Shown: positions 29,302-37,869 of the stretch, piece by piece | How the letters are laid out: every line of letters starts with the position of its first letter | How positions within the stretch are numbered: position 1 is the first letter of the stretch | Assembly: GCF_030867385.1 (NCBI RefSeq) | Contig: NZ_JAPFBJ010000002.1 | Coordinates: forward strand, 1,031,001 to 1,095,000 | Length of the DNA: 64,000 nucleotides | Source of the DNA: Sphingobium sp. DEHP117 | GTDB lineage: Bacteria > Pseudomonadota > Alphaproteobacteria > Sphingomonadales > Sphingomonadaceae | Reading direction: 5' to 3' | Position numbers and translations under genes: made by a program | The notes under the pieces: generated by a model | Databases searched by the model: none | What the model saw: only the letters and a program-made list of their open reading frames with translations | Told to the model about the DNA's origin: nothing

Positions 29302-31122
29302 TCAGAATTCGCTCCAGTCGTCCGCGTCCGTCGAAAGGGCCAGGTTGCCCGATACGGCACGCGGCGCGGCGCTGGCCGCCGGAGCTGCGCTCTTAGGTGC
29401 CTGGGCCGCGCCGGACGAGGCCTGGACCCCATCGAGCCGGAAGCGCGAAACGAGTTGGCGCAGGCCTTGCGCCTCGGTGGCGAGGCTGCGCGCTGCTGCG
29501 GTGGTCTGTTCCACCATAGCCGCGTTCTGCTGCGTCATCTTGTCCATCTCGTTCACTGTGCCGTTCACCTGCGCCATATTCTGCGCCTGCGTGTCGGTGG
29601 CCGCCGCCATGGTGGTGATGAGCTCGCTGACCTCGCTCACCTTGCCGACGATGCGACCGAGCATTTCGCCCGTCTGACCGACGAGACCAACGCCCTGCTC
29701 CACCTGATGGGTGCTCGTGGTGATGAGATCCTTGATATCGCGCGCGGCGTCGGCGCTGCGCTGGGCGAGCGCACGGACCTCGCTCGCCACGACAGCAAAG
29801 CCCTTGCCCGCATCTCCCGCGCGCGCCGCCTCGACGCCGGCGTTGAGGGCGAGCAGGTTGGTCTGAAACGCGATGCCGTCAATCACGGTGATGATCTGGC
29901 TGATCTGATGCGCCGACGATTCGATCTCGCCCATGGCATGAACTGCATTGTTCACGACCGACCCACCGCTGCGCGCCTCGCGATGTGCCTCGTCGATGGC
30001 TTCGCGCACGCTGTTGCGCGCCTTGACCGTTTCCTGCGTCATGACTGTCACGGTATTCATGGCCGCTGCGGTCTCCTCAAGCGAGGCGGCCTGGTGCTCG
30101 GTGCGCTGCGAGAGGTCATCGGCGGCGACGCGGATCTGCGTGGCGCCCGTGTCGACATTGGTCGCTGATGTGGTGACCTGAGACAATATGCCGCCAAGGT
30201 TCGCTATTGTCCGGTTGAAGCTTTCCCTCAGCGCCTCGTACTCGCTGGCGAATGGCTGGGCGATGCGGTGGGTCATATTTCCGGCCGCGAGCTGTTCCAG
30301 CCCCGCGCCGAGTTCTGCAACCACATGGCGTTGCTTGGCCTCGGCCTCGGCCTTGGCGATGCCTGCGGCGCGGAAGACCAGCATGGCTTGCGCCATGTCG
30401 CCGATCTCGTCGTCACGACCCTGCCCGGATATGGCAATGTCGTAATTCCCTTTCGCCATGGCGCGCATTTCCGATGCGGTTTCGTTGACGGGTTCGATGA
30501 CGCGGCTGCTGATCTGGCGCGTGGCGAACAGCAGCGCGCCGATGATCATGCTGGCCGAAATCAGCAGCCCCCCAAGGGAAACATAAAGGAGTGACACACT
30601 GCGCTCGTCCAGTTTCGCCTTCTCCTGAGCGGCCATCTCCACGAGCTTGTTGATCTCCGCTCGGTGCGATGCGAACTCAGGGGTGATGCGTGTGTCGTGA
30701 ATCAGCTTTGCGCCGACCCAGTCGCCTGCCTGCGCTGCGGCGACCAGCGCATCGGCATCTGTCCAGAACGCATCGGCGCTCTTGTTGGTCACCGCCAACT
30801 GCGCCTTGAGCTCATCCGAAATATCGGCATTTCGCCAGTAGGCTTTGCGCTCTTCATAGGATTTGCGGAGATTGGCCAAGGTATCGGTGTGGCCCTCGAG
30901 CGTCTGATCCTCGATAATGATCGTCGTTTCGAGGAAGGGTTCGATGGCATATTGCGGAGGTGGCAATATATCCGCCACCAGATCGCTATGGAGTTGGTTG
31001 GCGCGGAAGATCGGTCCGCCAAAGCCGATTTCTCTAATGGCGATGCCCGCGATTACGATACCCAAAACGACAAGTGCGACCAGCACGCCTGTGCCCCGGC
31101 GCGCATATTGTTTTATTGTCAT
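29302..31122 (-). CDS. Methyl-accepting chemotaxis protein with periplasmic sensor
   Basis: 606 aa. TM1 is at about residues 12-31, then about 150 periplasmic residues predicted helical (4HB-like, EDQTLEGHTDTLANLRKSYEERK), TM2 at about 185-205, HAMP (RVIEPVNETASEMRAMAKGNY), and the cytoplasmic signalling domain with [21 protein letters not shown]. The C-terminus ends DADDWSEF as in the neighbouring receptor. First gene of the chemotaxis cluster; a palindromic site is at 31200-31225 upstream. Confidence 0.93.
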   Translation of the reverse strand: MTIKQYARRGTGVLVALVVLGIVIAGIAIREIGFGGPIFRANQLHSDLVADILPPPQYAIEPFLETTIIIEDQTLEGHTDTLANLRKSYEERKAYWRNADISDELKAQLAVTNKSADAFWTDADALVAAAQAGDWVGAKLIHDTRITPEFASHRAEINKLVEMAAQEKAKLDERSVSLLYVSLGGLLISASMIIGALLFATRQISSRVIEPVNETASEMRAMAKGNYDIAISGQGRDDEIGDMAQAMLVFRAAGIAKAEAEAKQRHVVAELGAGLEQLAAGNMTHRIAQPFASEYEALRESFNRTIANLGGILSQVTTSATNVDTGATQIRVAADDLSQRTEHQAASLEETAAAMNTVTVMTQETVKARNSVREAIDEAHREARSGGSVVNNAVHAMGEIESSAHQISQIITVIDGIAFQTNLLALNAGVEAARAGDAGKGFAVVASEVRALAQRSADAARDIKDLITTSTHQVEQGVGLVGQTGEMLGRIVGKVSEVSELITTMAAATDTQAQNMAQVNGTVNEMDKMTQQNAAMVEQTTAAARSLATEAQGLRQLVSRFRLDGVQASSGAAQAPKSAAPAASAAPRAVSGNLALSTDADDWSEF

Positions 31123-31199
31123 CTGCTATTGCCCCACGACTTTTTGTCATTAACGGGCGCCAGCCTAACGAGACATGGTCAATAACTGGTAAATGAGAT

Positions 31200-31225
31200 G
31201 TAAAATGACCGGCCGGTAAATTTAC
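31200..31225. promoter_or_regulatory. Palindromic site upstream of the chemotaxis cluster
   Basis: ACCGGCCGGT (10-bp palindrome) flanked by GTAAA and TTTAC arms makes a 26-bp partly symmetric site about 80 bp before the first receptor gene. It could be an operator; no matching factor can be named. Confidence 0.35.
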
Positions 31226-31234
31226 AATGCGCAG

Positions 31235-31360
31235 TTAGAGCGCGCTGCGTTAAATCTGGATCGGTCAGCGCGCTCTAAGTTTTTGTTTTACTGCATCGTT
31301 TTGGCGCAAAACCGGTTCCCACCCTTCGACAAGCTCAGGACAGGCTTTTGCGCACGATGC
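31235..31360. repeat. Composite intergenic repeat with two hairpins
   Basis: A perfect 13-bp inverted repeat (TTAGAGCGCGCTG at 31235-31247, complement at 31266-31278) is followed by a T-rich run, like a rightward terminator. A second imperfect inverted repeat pairs GCATCG...GCGCAAAA (31293-31310) with TTTTGCGCACGATGC (31346-31360), and between its arms is TTCGACAAGCTCAGGACAGG. The unit looks like a dispersed extragenic repeat. With the next feature it fills the 443-bp gap before the transposase. Confidence 0.5.
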
Positions 31361-31369
31361 TTGTCTTAT

Positions 31370-31560
31370 GACATTGTGGTCCGTTTGGGCCAGAATGATT
31401 TGCCCGATCCGGGGTGGCCACCCCGGATCGGGCGGAAGGGGACGGATCGCGCATCGATGCCGGTCAGCAGGACCGGGTTGGAGTTGGATCGCCCCTTTCT
31501 TTTCCATCAGGCCCGAACGGATACCGGGGCTTTCGGCCCGGATGACAAGCATGGGAGCGG
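31370..31560 (+). ncRNA. Candidate bridge RNA of the IS110 element
   Basis: In IS110-group elements a structured RNA transcribed from the non-coding left end guides the recombinase through one loop matching the donor and one matching the target. Here this region holds a perfect 30-bp palindrome (31403-31432, half-site CCCGATCCGGGGTGG) and further hairpin potential such as GGTCAGCAGGACC (31464 onwards) and AGGCCCGAACGG...CGGCCC (31508 onwards). The loops cannot be assigned without the element ends and covariance data. Position and size fit. Confidence 0.45.
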
Positions 31561-31565
31561 AAAAG

Positions 31566-32507
31566 ATGAACTCAGTTCTACCACAAAACATCGGCATCGA
31601 CATCTCCAAAGCGAGCCTTGATTGCCATGCCCGCCCGGCTGGAATTGGCCGGCAGTTCGCCAATACGAAGAAGGGCTATGCTGCACTGATCAAATGGATC
31701 GCACAGTGGCACGTCGAACGCATCGCTTACGAGGCAACCGGCGTCTACCACCGTGCCTTCGAACAGGCTCTGGTGGGCTGCCCGCTCGTGCGGATCAACC
31801 CCGAACGCGCGCGACGATTTGCTCAGGCAACAGGTACGCTTGCCAAGACCGACACGATCGACGCCGCCATGCTCGCGCTGATGGCCGAGGCACTCAAGCC
31901 CGCTCCCCGCCCAGAACGAGCACAAAACCTCAACCAGTTGGCCGAACTTGTGAACGCCCGTGATGGCTTGGTGCGCGATCGTACCGCGCTCAAGAACCGC
32001 GAAAAGAACCTCACCCTCCCCCTGTTGAAGCGTCAAGCCAAGCAAAGGCTCGAACAGATTGCCCGCCATATCGATGCGATCGATGCCCTGGCTCAGAAAA
32101 TCATCCAGGCCGATCCGGAACTCGTCCGCAAGCAGGAAATCATCGCCAGCATCAGCGGCGTCGGTATCCTCACTGCAGCGCAGCTCATCGCAACCATGCC
32201 CGAGCTCGGTAGCCTCGAAAACAAGCAGGCCGCATCGCTCGCCGGCCTCGCCCCCGTCGCAAGGCAGTCAGGGCAATGGAAAGGCAAGTGCTTCATCCGC
32301 GGAGGGCGCGCTAACGTCCGACAGGCGCTCTACATGCCGGCCCTCGTCGCCGCCCGCTTCAACCCAGACCTCAGCGCCAAATACAAACAGCTCATCGCCG
32401 CCGGAAAACCCGCAAAGGTCGCCATCACAACCGTCATGCGAAAACTCATCGTCACCGCTAACGCTCTCATCAAGGCAGACCGCGTATGGGTCAAATCCCT
32501 CCCTTGA
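31566..32507 (+). CDS. IS110-group transposase/recombinase
   Basis: 313 aa from ATG 31566 (MNSVLPQNIGIDISKASLD). N-terminal RuvC-like DEDD domain: Asp12 (IGIDISK), Glu56 (YEATGVYH), Asp96 and Asp99 (KTDTIDAAM). The C-terminal Tnp domain has ISGVGILTAAQLIA, SLAGLAPVARQSGQW and the ANVRQALYMPALVA helix; Ser235 in RQSGQWKG aligns by eye with the Tnp catalytic serine region of IS621. Frame and length are complete, so the element may be active. It is adjacent to the emrB 3' end, with a MITE between. Confidence 0.95.
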   Translation: MNSVLPQNIGIDISKASLDCHARPAGIGRQFANTKKGYAALIKWIAQWHVERIAYEATGVYHRAFEQALVGCPLVRINPERARRFAQATGTLAKTDTIDAAMLALMAEALKPAPRPERAQNLNQLAELVNARDGLVRDRTALKNREKNLTLPLLKRQAKQRLEQIARHIDAIDALAQKIIQADPELVRKQEIIASISGVGILTAAQLIATMPELGSLENKQAASLAGLAPVARQSGQWKGKCFIRGGRANVRQALYMPALVAARFNPDLSAKYKQLIAAGKPAKVAITTVMRKLIVTANALIKADRVWVKSLP

Positions 32508-32521
32508 CCATCACGGATACT

Positions 32522-32691
32522 CTAGGAGCTGTGGGGATTCAGTCCATATAGGCCTGCAAAGCGCTATTTTCTGCGCTTCGGTGCTCACGTACCTTTAAGT
32601 ACGCTGCGCTCCGATGCTCGAAAATCCCCCTTTTGCCCTGCGGTCGCCTGCGGCCCCGGCTCCATCTGAACTGAATCCCCACAGCCCCTAG
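32522..32691. mobile_element. MITE-like element flanked by CTAG duplication
   Basis: A 162-bp non-coding element (32526-32687) has 18-bp terminal inverted repeats, GAGCTGTGGGGATTCAGT on the left and, as complement, GGGCTGTGGGGATTCAGT on the right, one mismatch. CTAG occurs at both outer ends (32522-32525 and 32688-32691), which fits the 4-bp YTAR target duplication of IS5-family elements. Inside is a palindromic stretch with CGTACCTTTAAGTACG. There is no transposase, so it is a non-autonomous element mobilised in trans. Confidence 0.7.
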
Positions 32692-34256
32692 TCGATCAGT
32701 ATGGGTTCCTGCGAGGAAGACGCGTTGCTTGGCGGCTTGATGAGCAGCACAAACGGCATGGCGGCGATCGCCACCAGCATCATGAGATAAAAGTCGTCCA
32801 GGAAGGCGACCATCGTCGCCTGTCGGGTGACCTCGGCGTTGAGTGCGGCCAGGGCGACCTGCACGGCATCCACAGGCGCAGCGAACAGGCGGGGGTCGGC
32901 CCACAGGCTATATTCGGTCAGATGGCTCGCGAAATCCTCATGGCTCGTCGCGCTGTTGCGGGCGAGCAGCGCCATCACCAGGGAAATACCCGCCGAGGCG
33001 CCCACCGACCGGCAAAGATTGAGAATACCGGATGCATCGGTGCGATATTCAGGCGACAGAGTGGCAAAGGAAATTACCGAGATCGGCACGAACATCATGC
33101 CAAGCCCCAGACCCTGGATAAAGCCATTCAATGCCATCGCTCCCCAACTGATCTCCAGGGTCCAGCCTGTCATATCCCAAAAGGATAGCGACACTATGGC
33201 GAGAGCGGTGGCAAGCCAAAGTCTGAGATTGACCCGAGCCAGAACGCGCCCGGTAATCGCCATTGCCAGAAGGACCCCACCGCCGCGGGTCGCCAGCAGC
33301 CAACCGGCATCCATCACCGGATAGCTCATCAGCGCTTGGAGCATCACGGGGAGCAATGCCATGGCCGAAGTGAGCACAAAACCTAAAATAAACATAAGCA
33401 CTGAGCCGACGAGAAGATTGCTGTCGCGCATCATCTCCACCGGATACAGTGGATTGCGGCTGGTGAGGCTGTGTACGGCAAACATCCATAGGGCGGAAAT
33501 CGCCAACCCCAGCTCTGCCCAGATTTCGAGGCTGTTGAACCAGTCGACATGCTGGCCGCGATCCAGCATCAATTGCAGCGAAGCCAGCCCAATGGCCAGC
33601 ATTGCCAGCCCCATCACATCTAGCGAGCGGGAAGGGCGCTTCACGTCCGGCAGGAACAGCAGCAGTCCCAAAAGGGCGGTCAGCCCGAGCGGCACGTTGA
33701 CGAAGAAAACCCAGCGCCAGTCTAGATTTTCCGTGAGCCAGCCGCCCATCACTGGCCCGATGATCGGCCCGATGACGACGCCCATGCCATATAATACCAT
33801 GGCCTGACCCCGCTTCTCCGGCGGCGTGCTGTCGAGCATGACGGTCTGCCCGAGCGGCGAGAGGAAGGCGCCCGCCAGCCCTTGCAGCACGCGGAAGATA
33901 ACCATCGACTGGAGATTGGCGGCAAGGCCGCAAAGCACCGACGCAATGATGAACCCAGTCAAGGAAGCCAGATAGAGCCGCCGCCTTCCGATATGATCTG
34001 CGAGCCAGCCGGTTGCGGGCAGGGCGATGGCCGAGGCGACGATATAGCTGGTCAAAACCCAGCTCAGATTGTCCTGATTGGCGCCCAGCGCAGACTGCAT
34101 GTGAGGCAGCGCTACATTGGCGATGGTCATGTCCAGCACCTGGACCAGCGTGGCCAGCATCGCCGCCGCCTTCAGCCATCCCGGATGCCGGGGGATCGGC
34201 AGGGCTGCGTCCGGCTTGGCCGATGCCGCCGCCGCGGGGATTTCAGTCGCCGACAT
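32688..34256 (-). CDS. emrB: DHA2-family MFS multidrug efflux permease (EmrB type)
   Basis: 522 aa with about 14 hydrophobic helices. Motif A-like GWLADHIGRRRLY and the DHA2 early motif TLVQVLDMTIANVALPHMQ are present. With the HlyD-family adaptor EmrA it would export drugs or organic acids across both membranes with an outer-membrane channel. The start overlaps the emrA end by 14 bp. The stop codon TAG (32690-32688) lies inside the CTAG flank of the MITE. Confidence 0.93.
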   Translation of the reverse strand: MSATEIPAAAASAKPDAALPIPRHPGWLKAAAMLATLVQVLDMTIANVALPHMQSALGANQDNLSWVLTSYIVASAIALPATGWLADHIGRRRLYLASLTGFIIASVLCGLAANLQSMVIFRVLQGLAGAFLSPLGQTVMLDSTPPEKRGQAMVLYGMGVVIGPIIGPVMGGWLTENLDWRWVFFVNVPLGLTALLGLLLFLPDVKRPSRSLDVMGLAMLAIGLASLQLMLDRGQHVDWFNSLEIWAELGLAISALWMFAVHSLTSRNPLYPVEMMRDSNLLVGSVLMFILGFVLTSAMALLPVMLQALMSYPVMDAGWLLATRGGGVLLAMAITGRVLARVNLRLWLATALAIVSLSFWDMTGWTLEISWGAMALNGFIQGLGLGMMFVPISVISFATLSPEYRTDASGILNLCRSVGASAGISLVMALLARNSATSHEDFASHLTEYSLWADPRLFAAPVDAVQVALAALNAEVTRQATMVAFLDDFYLMMLVAIAAMPFVLLIKPPSNASSSQEPILID

Positions 34257-35331
34257 GGATCGTCACTTCGCTACTCAACCCGGCGATCAGCGGGCGAGGC
34301 GAAGGTTCGTCTATGGCGATACGCACCGGCACGCGCTGGGTTACTTTCACCCAGTTGCCGTTGGCGTTCTGCGCGGGCAAGACCGAAAATTCGGAGCCGG
34401 TGCCGCCGCCGATGCTGGCGACGTGCCCTTTGAGTTTCAAGTTGCTGTAGGCATCGAACGAGACAACCGCCTTTTGGCCTGCCCGGATGCGGTCCAGCTG
34501 CGTTTCCTTGAAATTCGCCTCCACCCAGCTGCGATTGTTGGCGACGATGCTGACGGCGGGCAGGCCGGGCGCGAGCATCTGGCCAACCTGAAGCCGGTCG
34601 ACATTGCTGATTTTACCGGAGACAGGCGCGCGGATCTCGGTGCGGCTGAGGTCGAGCGCGGCCTTGGCGCGTTGCGCGCGCGCGGCAGCGAGGCGTGGGT
34701 TGACGCCCGGCACCTGTCTGCCGGTCGCCAGCGCGCTACGCGCTTCGGCGGCGTCCGCACGCGCAGAGCCGAGGTCAGCCTCCGCCACCTCCAGCGTATG
34801 ACGGGCCGCGTCGAGCCGTGCTTTCGTCGTAAAGCCGCTCGCGGCCAGTTCCCGCTGTCGTTCATATTCCTTTTGCGCGAAGCCGATGTCTGCCTGCGCC
34901 TTGTTTATGTCAGCCTGCGTGCCGTGATATTTCGAGGTCAACTCGCCGACATTCACCTGTGCCGCCGCGACCTGAGCATCCGCCTGGGCCAAGGCCACGC
35001 GATATGGTTCCTGATCGACGCGGAACAAAAGGTCTCCCGCTTTTACCTGTTGGTTTTCGCGCACCGCGACCTCGACGATGCGGCCCGACACGTCGGAGCT
35101 GACGGCGACAACATCCTGGCGAACATAGGCGTTGTCCGTGCTCACGGTGCCGCGCGTCATCAGCCAATAGCCCACGCCGACCGCAATAAGCAGCAACGGA
35201 ACCGAAATCATCGCGAACAGGCGCGCGGAACTCCATTGGCGCTTGCTGCTCTCTTCTGTGGGCTGCAAGGGCGGAGCGTAGGGGGCGGAGGCGCTTCGTG
35301 ACTGCTTAACGATGGGGTCGGCTTCAGCCAT
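34243..35331 (-). CDS. emrA: HlyD-family membrane fusion protein (EmrA type)
   Basis: 362 aa from ATG 35331 (MAEADPIVKQ). One N-terminal membrane helix (LFAMISVPLLLIAVGVGYWL), then a beta-barrel/lipoyl half (TDNAYVRQDVVAVSSDVSG), a long coiled coil rich in Ala/Glu/Lys (about residues 120-190) and the second half of the lipoyl domain (IRAPVSGKISNVDRLQVGQ). Start overlaps the marR end by 8 bp. Periplasmic partner of EmrB. Confidence 0.93.
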   Translation of the reverse strand: MAEADPIVKQSRSASAPYAPPLQPTEESSKRQWSSARLFAMISVPLLLIAVGVGYWLMTRGTVSTDNAYVRQDVVAVSSDVSGRIVEVAVRENQQVKAGDLLFRVDQEPYRVALAQADAQVAAAQVNVGELTSKYHGTQADINKAQADIGFAQKEYERQRELAASGFTTKARLDAARHTLEVAEADLGSARADAAEARSALATGRQVPGVNPRLAAARAQRAKAALDLSRTEIRAPVSGKISNVDRLQVGQMLAPGLPAVSIVANNRSWVEANFKETQLDRIRAGQKAVVSFDAYSNLKLKGHVASIGGGTGSEFSVLPAQNANGNWVKVTQRVPVRIAIDEPSPRPLIAGLSSEVTIHVGD

Positions 35332-35779
35332 TGTGCGCCTCCAAATATCCGCTCGTGTCATCGGCGGTAGCAAATTTTTCACGTATTCTGGTCAGATAGC
35401 GGCCAAGCATCTCAACCTCCTCACGGGTGAGATCGGAGGTCATCCACTCAAGCACTTTGAGCCCATGGGCCTTAAGGTCATTGACGGCGGGGACGGCGGC
35501 GTCGGTCAGATACAGGGTCCAGGCGCGCCGATCATTGGGGTCGCGCCGCCGCTCAACCAGGTTGGCCTGTTCAAGGCGGTCCACCATCCGGCACGCGGTG
35601 ATCGGCTCAACATCGAGATGCTCCGCCAGCATACCCTGATTGATGCCCGGATAACGCTGTACCACGAGTAGAGCGCGCCATTGCGTTCCAGTCGGGCCGG
35701 TCTGGCGGGCGAGCTCCCCGAACCGCTTGCGGAACAAGCGGCCGATATCATAGCACAAAAAGGCGAGATTCGATTCCAT
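35324..35779 (-). CDS. MarR-family transcriptional regulator
   Basis: 151 aa from ATG 35779 (MESNLAFLCYD); in-frame ATGs at 35788 and 35836 are possible but fall in the promoter-like AT-rich stretch. Winged-helix pattern GINQGMLAEHLDVEPITACRMVDRLEQANLVERRRDPNDRRAWTLYLT is typical of MarR, with the conserved DxRxW/DRRAW wing. It is first in the emrAB operon and likely represses it until a ligand binds. Confidence 0.9.
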   Translation of the reverse strand: MESNLAFLCYDIGRLFRKRFGELARQTGPTGTQWRALLVVQRYPGINQGMLAEHLDVEPITACRMVDRLEQANLVERRRDPNDRRAWTLYLTDAAVPAVNDLKAHGLKVLEWMTSDLTREEVEMLGRYLTRIREKFATADDTSGYLEAHNG

Positions 35780-35785
35780 CAGCCA

Positions 35786-35814
35786 CATATAATATCTATA
35801 CTTATTATAATCAA
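35786..35814 (-). promoter_or_regulatory. marR-emrAB promoter with MarR-type operator
   Basis: An imperfect 20-bp palindrome (ATAATATCTATACTTATTAT at 35789-35808, 16 of 20 symmetric) sits in the most AT-rich stretch near the gene. Leftward TTGATT (35814-35809) and TATATG (35791-35786) are 17 bp apart, so the operator would cover the promoter. A TSS close to the ATG suggests a very short leader. Confidence 0.5.
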
Positions 35815-35903
35815 CCGTTAATGTGCAGTGCAGCATTCAGGGAAGGTCGCGAGCGCGGCATCGGCCTTTCATCCGGTGAAGTTGTGCGATAAGGCATGCA
35901 ACC

Positions 35904-36785
35904 ATGCTGACCCAGTCCCTGATTTCCGCCGCTGTCGCAACTGCAAGCTCTCCCTTGCGCTTTGAAGCTCTGGGACTGGATCCGGTTGCACTCGACCTCG
36001 GTTTTTTTACTCTGAAATGGTACAGCCTCGCCTATCTGTCCGGCATACTCATCGGCTATTGGTATCTGCTGAAGCTGATTGCCCAGCCCGGCGCGCCGAT
36101 GGCCCGCCGCCATGCAGATGACATGATTTTCTATGCTACCCTCGGCATCATACTGGGTGGCCGCCTCGCTTATGTGATCTTTTACGACCCCGAAATCTGG
36201 GCAAACCCCATCGACGTGCTGAAGCTGTGGAACGGCGGCATGTCTTTTCATGGCGGGATGATCGGCGTTACCACCGCGCTTATTCTTATGGCGCGCAAGG
36301 AGGGGCTGAACTGGCTCAGGATCCACGACTATGTCGCCTGCTGCGTGCCGTTCGGCCTGTTTTTCGGCCGCCTCGCCAACTTCGTGAACGGAGAGCTTTG
36401 GGGCAAGGCGACGGACGTGCCGTGGGCGATCGTGTTTCCTACCGGCGGCGATATTCCGCGGCACCCCAGCCAGCTTTACGAGGCGGCGCTCGAGGGTGTG
36501 GTGCTGTTTCTCATTCTCTGGTTTGCCTTCTGGAAGACGAAGGCGCGCTATGAGCCGGGCAAGCTCGTGGGGCTGTTTTTGCTCGGATATGGCGTATTCC
36601 GCTTTGGCGTGGAATATGTGCGCGAGGCGGATGCGCAGTTTGAGGGTACCTTCCTGTACACCCACATTCACATGGGCCAGATCCTGACTCTGCCGATGAT
36701 TGTCGGTGGGGTGTACCTGATCGCCACGGCCAAGCGGCGGCGCGTGCGCGTGGAGGCGACGGCGGGCACGGCCAGCGTTGCCTGA
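35904..36785 (+). CDS. lgt: Prolipoprotein diacylglyceryl transferase
   Basis: 293 aa, about seven membrane helices. The Lgt signature is seen as [18 protein letters not shown] (GRxxNFxNxE), preceded by MSFHGGMIG and followed by RHPSQLYEA. It attaches diacylglycerol to the lipobox Cys of exported lipoproteins such as the two lipoproteins at 59.7-60.3 kb. The stop overlaps the start of midA. Confidence 0.96.
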   Translation: MLTQSLISAAVATASSPLRFEALGLDPVALDLGFFTLKWYSLAYLSGILIGYWYLLKLIAQPGAPMARRHADDMIFYATLGIILGGRLAYVIFYDPEIWANPIDVLKLWNGGMSFHGGMIGVTTALILMARKEGLNWLRIHDYVACCVPFGLFFGRLANFVNGELWGKATDVPWAIVFPTGGDIPRHPSQLYEAALEGVVLFLILWFAFWKTKARYEPGKLVGLFLLGYGVFRFGVEYVREADAQFEGTFLYTHIHMGQILTLPMIVGGVYLIATAKRRRVRVEATAGTASVA

Positions 36786-37869
36786 AGTTAGCCCCGCCAA
36801 GTCTTTCGGCCGCAAAGAGTTGAGCTTTGCCGAGCGGCTTGTGCGCAGCATCCATGCGGGCGGGCCGATCTCGCTGGCGAACTATATGGCGCAGGCGAAC
36901 AGCCATTATTATGCCACGCGCAACCCGCTGGGAGCAGATGGGGATTTCATCACCGCGCCGGAAATCAGCCAGATGTTCGGTGAACTGATCGGCCTATGGC
37001 TGGCGGACATCTGGCACCGTGCCGGCCGGGCCGGCGCGCCTTATTATGTAGAGCTGGGGCCGGGGCGCGGCACGCTCGCCAAGGATGCGCTGCGCGCGAT
37101 GCAGCAGGCTAGGCTAGCGCCCAAGGTCCATCTGGTCGAGACCAGCCCCGCCTTGCGCGCGCATCAGAGCGCCGCTGTCGCCCACGCGCAGTTTCACGAC
37201 GACGTCGAGAGCCTGCCGACGGACGCGCCGCTGCTGATCGTCGCCAACGAGTTTTTCGATGCATTGCCCATCGCGCAGTCGGTGAAGGTGGCGGACGGCG
37301 GCTGGCGCGAGCTGATGGTCGGGCTGGGCGGCGGGGGCAGGGCGCTGGCGCCGGTGATCGGCGAGCGGCGGGTGGATGCGCGCGTGCCGGAGGCGCTGCG
37401 TGATGCGGAGGAAGGCGCGGTGCACGAAAGCTGTCCGGTCGGCGCGACGATCATGCTCACGCTCGCCCGGCGCATCGCGCGTCAGGGTGGAGCGATGATC
37501 ATGATCGACTATGGTTATGAAGGCCCGGCGCTGGGTGATACATTGCAGGCGGTGCGCGCGCATGAATATGCCGACCCCTATGCCGATCCGGGCGAGAACG
37601 ATCTGACCGCCCATGTCGATTTCACGCTGCTCGCCAACGCTGCGCGGCAGGAGGGGCTGCGGGTGCATGGCAGCGCGGGGCAGGGGGAGTTTCTTGAACG
37701 GCTGGGGCTGGGCGCGCGCGCGCGGATGCTGAGCGACGCCGCGCCGGACCGTGTGGGGGAGATCGAGCAGGCGCGCCGCCGCCTTTCCGCACCGGATCAG
37801 ATGGGACGCTTGTTCCGGGTGCTGGGTGTGACCCACCCCGATTGGCCGACGCCGGAGGGGTTTGCATGA
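36778..37869 (+). CDS. MidA/NDUFAF7-family SAM-dependent methyltransferase
   Basis: 363 aa if the TTG at 36778 is used; it overlaps the lgt stop and a strong alternative is not evident (GTG 36840 would cut the conserved N-terminus). The block [24 protein letters not shown] and [17 protein letters not shown] define the family, whose mitochondrial member NDUFAF7 methylates an arginine of complex I. The bacterial substrate is not settled. lgt-midA-pgeF is a recurrent alphaproteobacterial cluster. Confidence 0.9.
   Translation: MPEVSPAKSFGRKELSFAERLVRSIHAGGPISLANYMAQANSHYYATRNPLGADGDFITAPEISQMFGELIGLWLADIWHRAGRAGAPYYVELGPGRGTLAKDALRAMQQARLAPKVHLVETSPALRAHQSAAVAHAQFHDDVESLPTDAPLLIVANEFFDALPIAQSVKVADGGWRELMVGLGGGGRALAPVIGERRVDARVPEALRDAEEGAVHESCPVGATIMLTLARRIARQGGAMIMIDYGYEGPALGDTLQAVRAHEYADPYADPGENDLTAHVDFTLLANAARQEGLRVHGSAGQGEFLERLGLGARARMLSDAAPDRVGEIEQARRRLSAPDQMGRLFRVLGVTHPDWPTPEGFA

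Larger units (their letters stand above)
31361..32521 (+). mobile_element. IS110-group insertion sequence (ends estimated)
   Basis: One recombinase gene with about 205 bp of non-coding DNA before it and only about 15 bp after it before the next element. That asymmetry fits the IS110 group, whose left end holds the bridge RNA. No terminal inverted repeats or target duplication are visible, which is usual for this family. The exact ends were estimated from the neighbouring repeat (left) and the MITE-flanking CTAG (right). Confidence 0.7.

Noticed and set aside
31283..31621. Open frames on both strands in the region before the IS110 transposase
   Set aside because: They read through palindromic repeat DNA, and their products lack any resemblance to known proteins. 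The non-coding, RNA-forming reading fits better.
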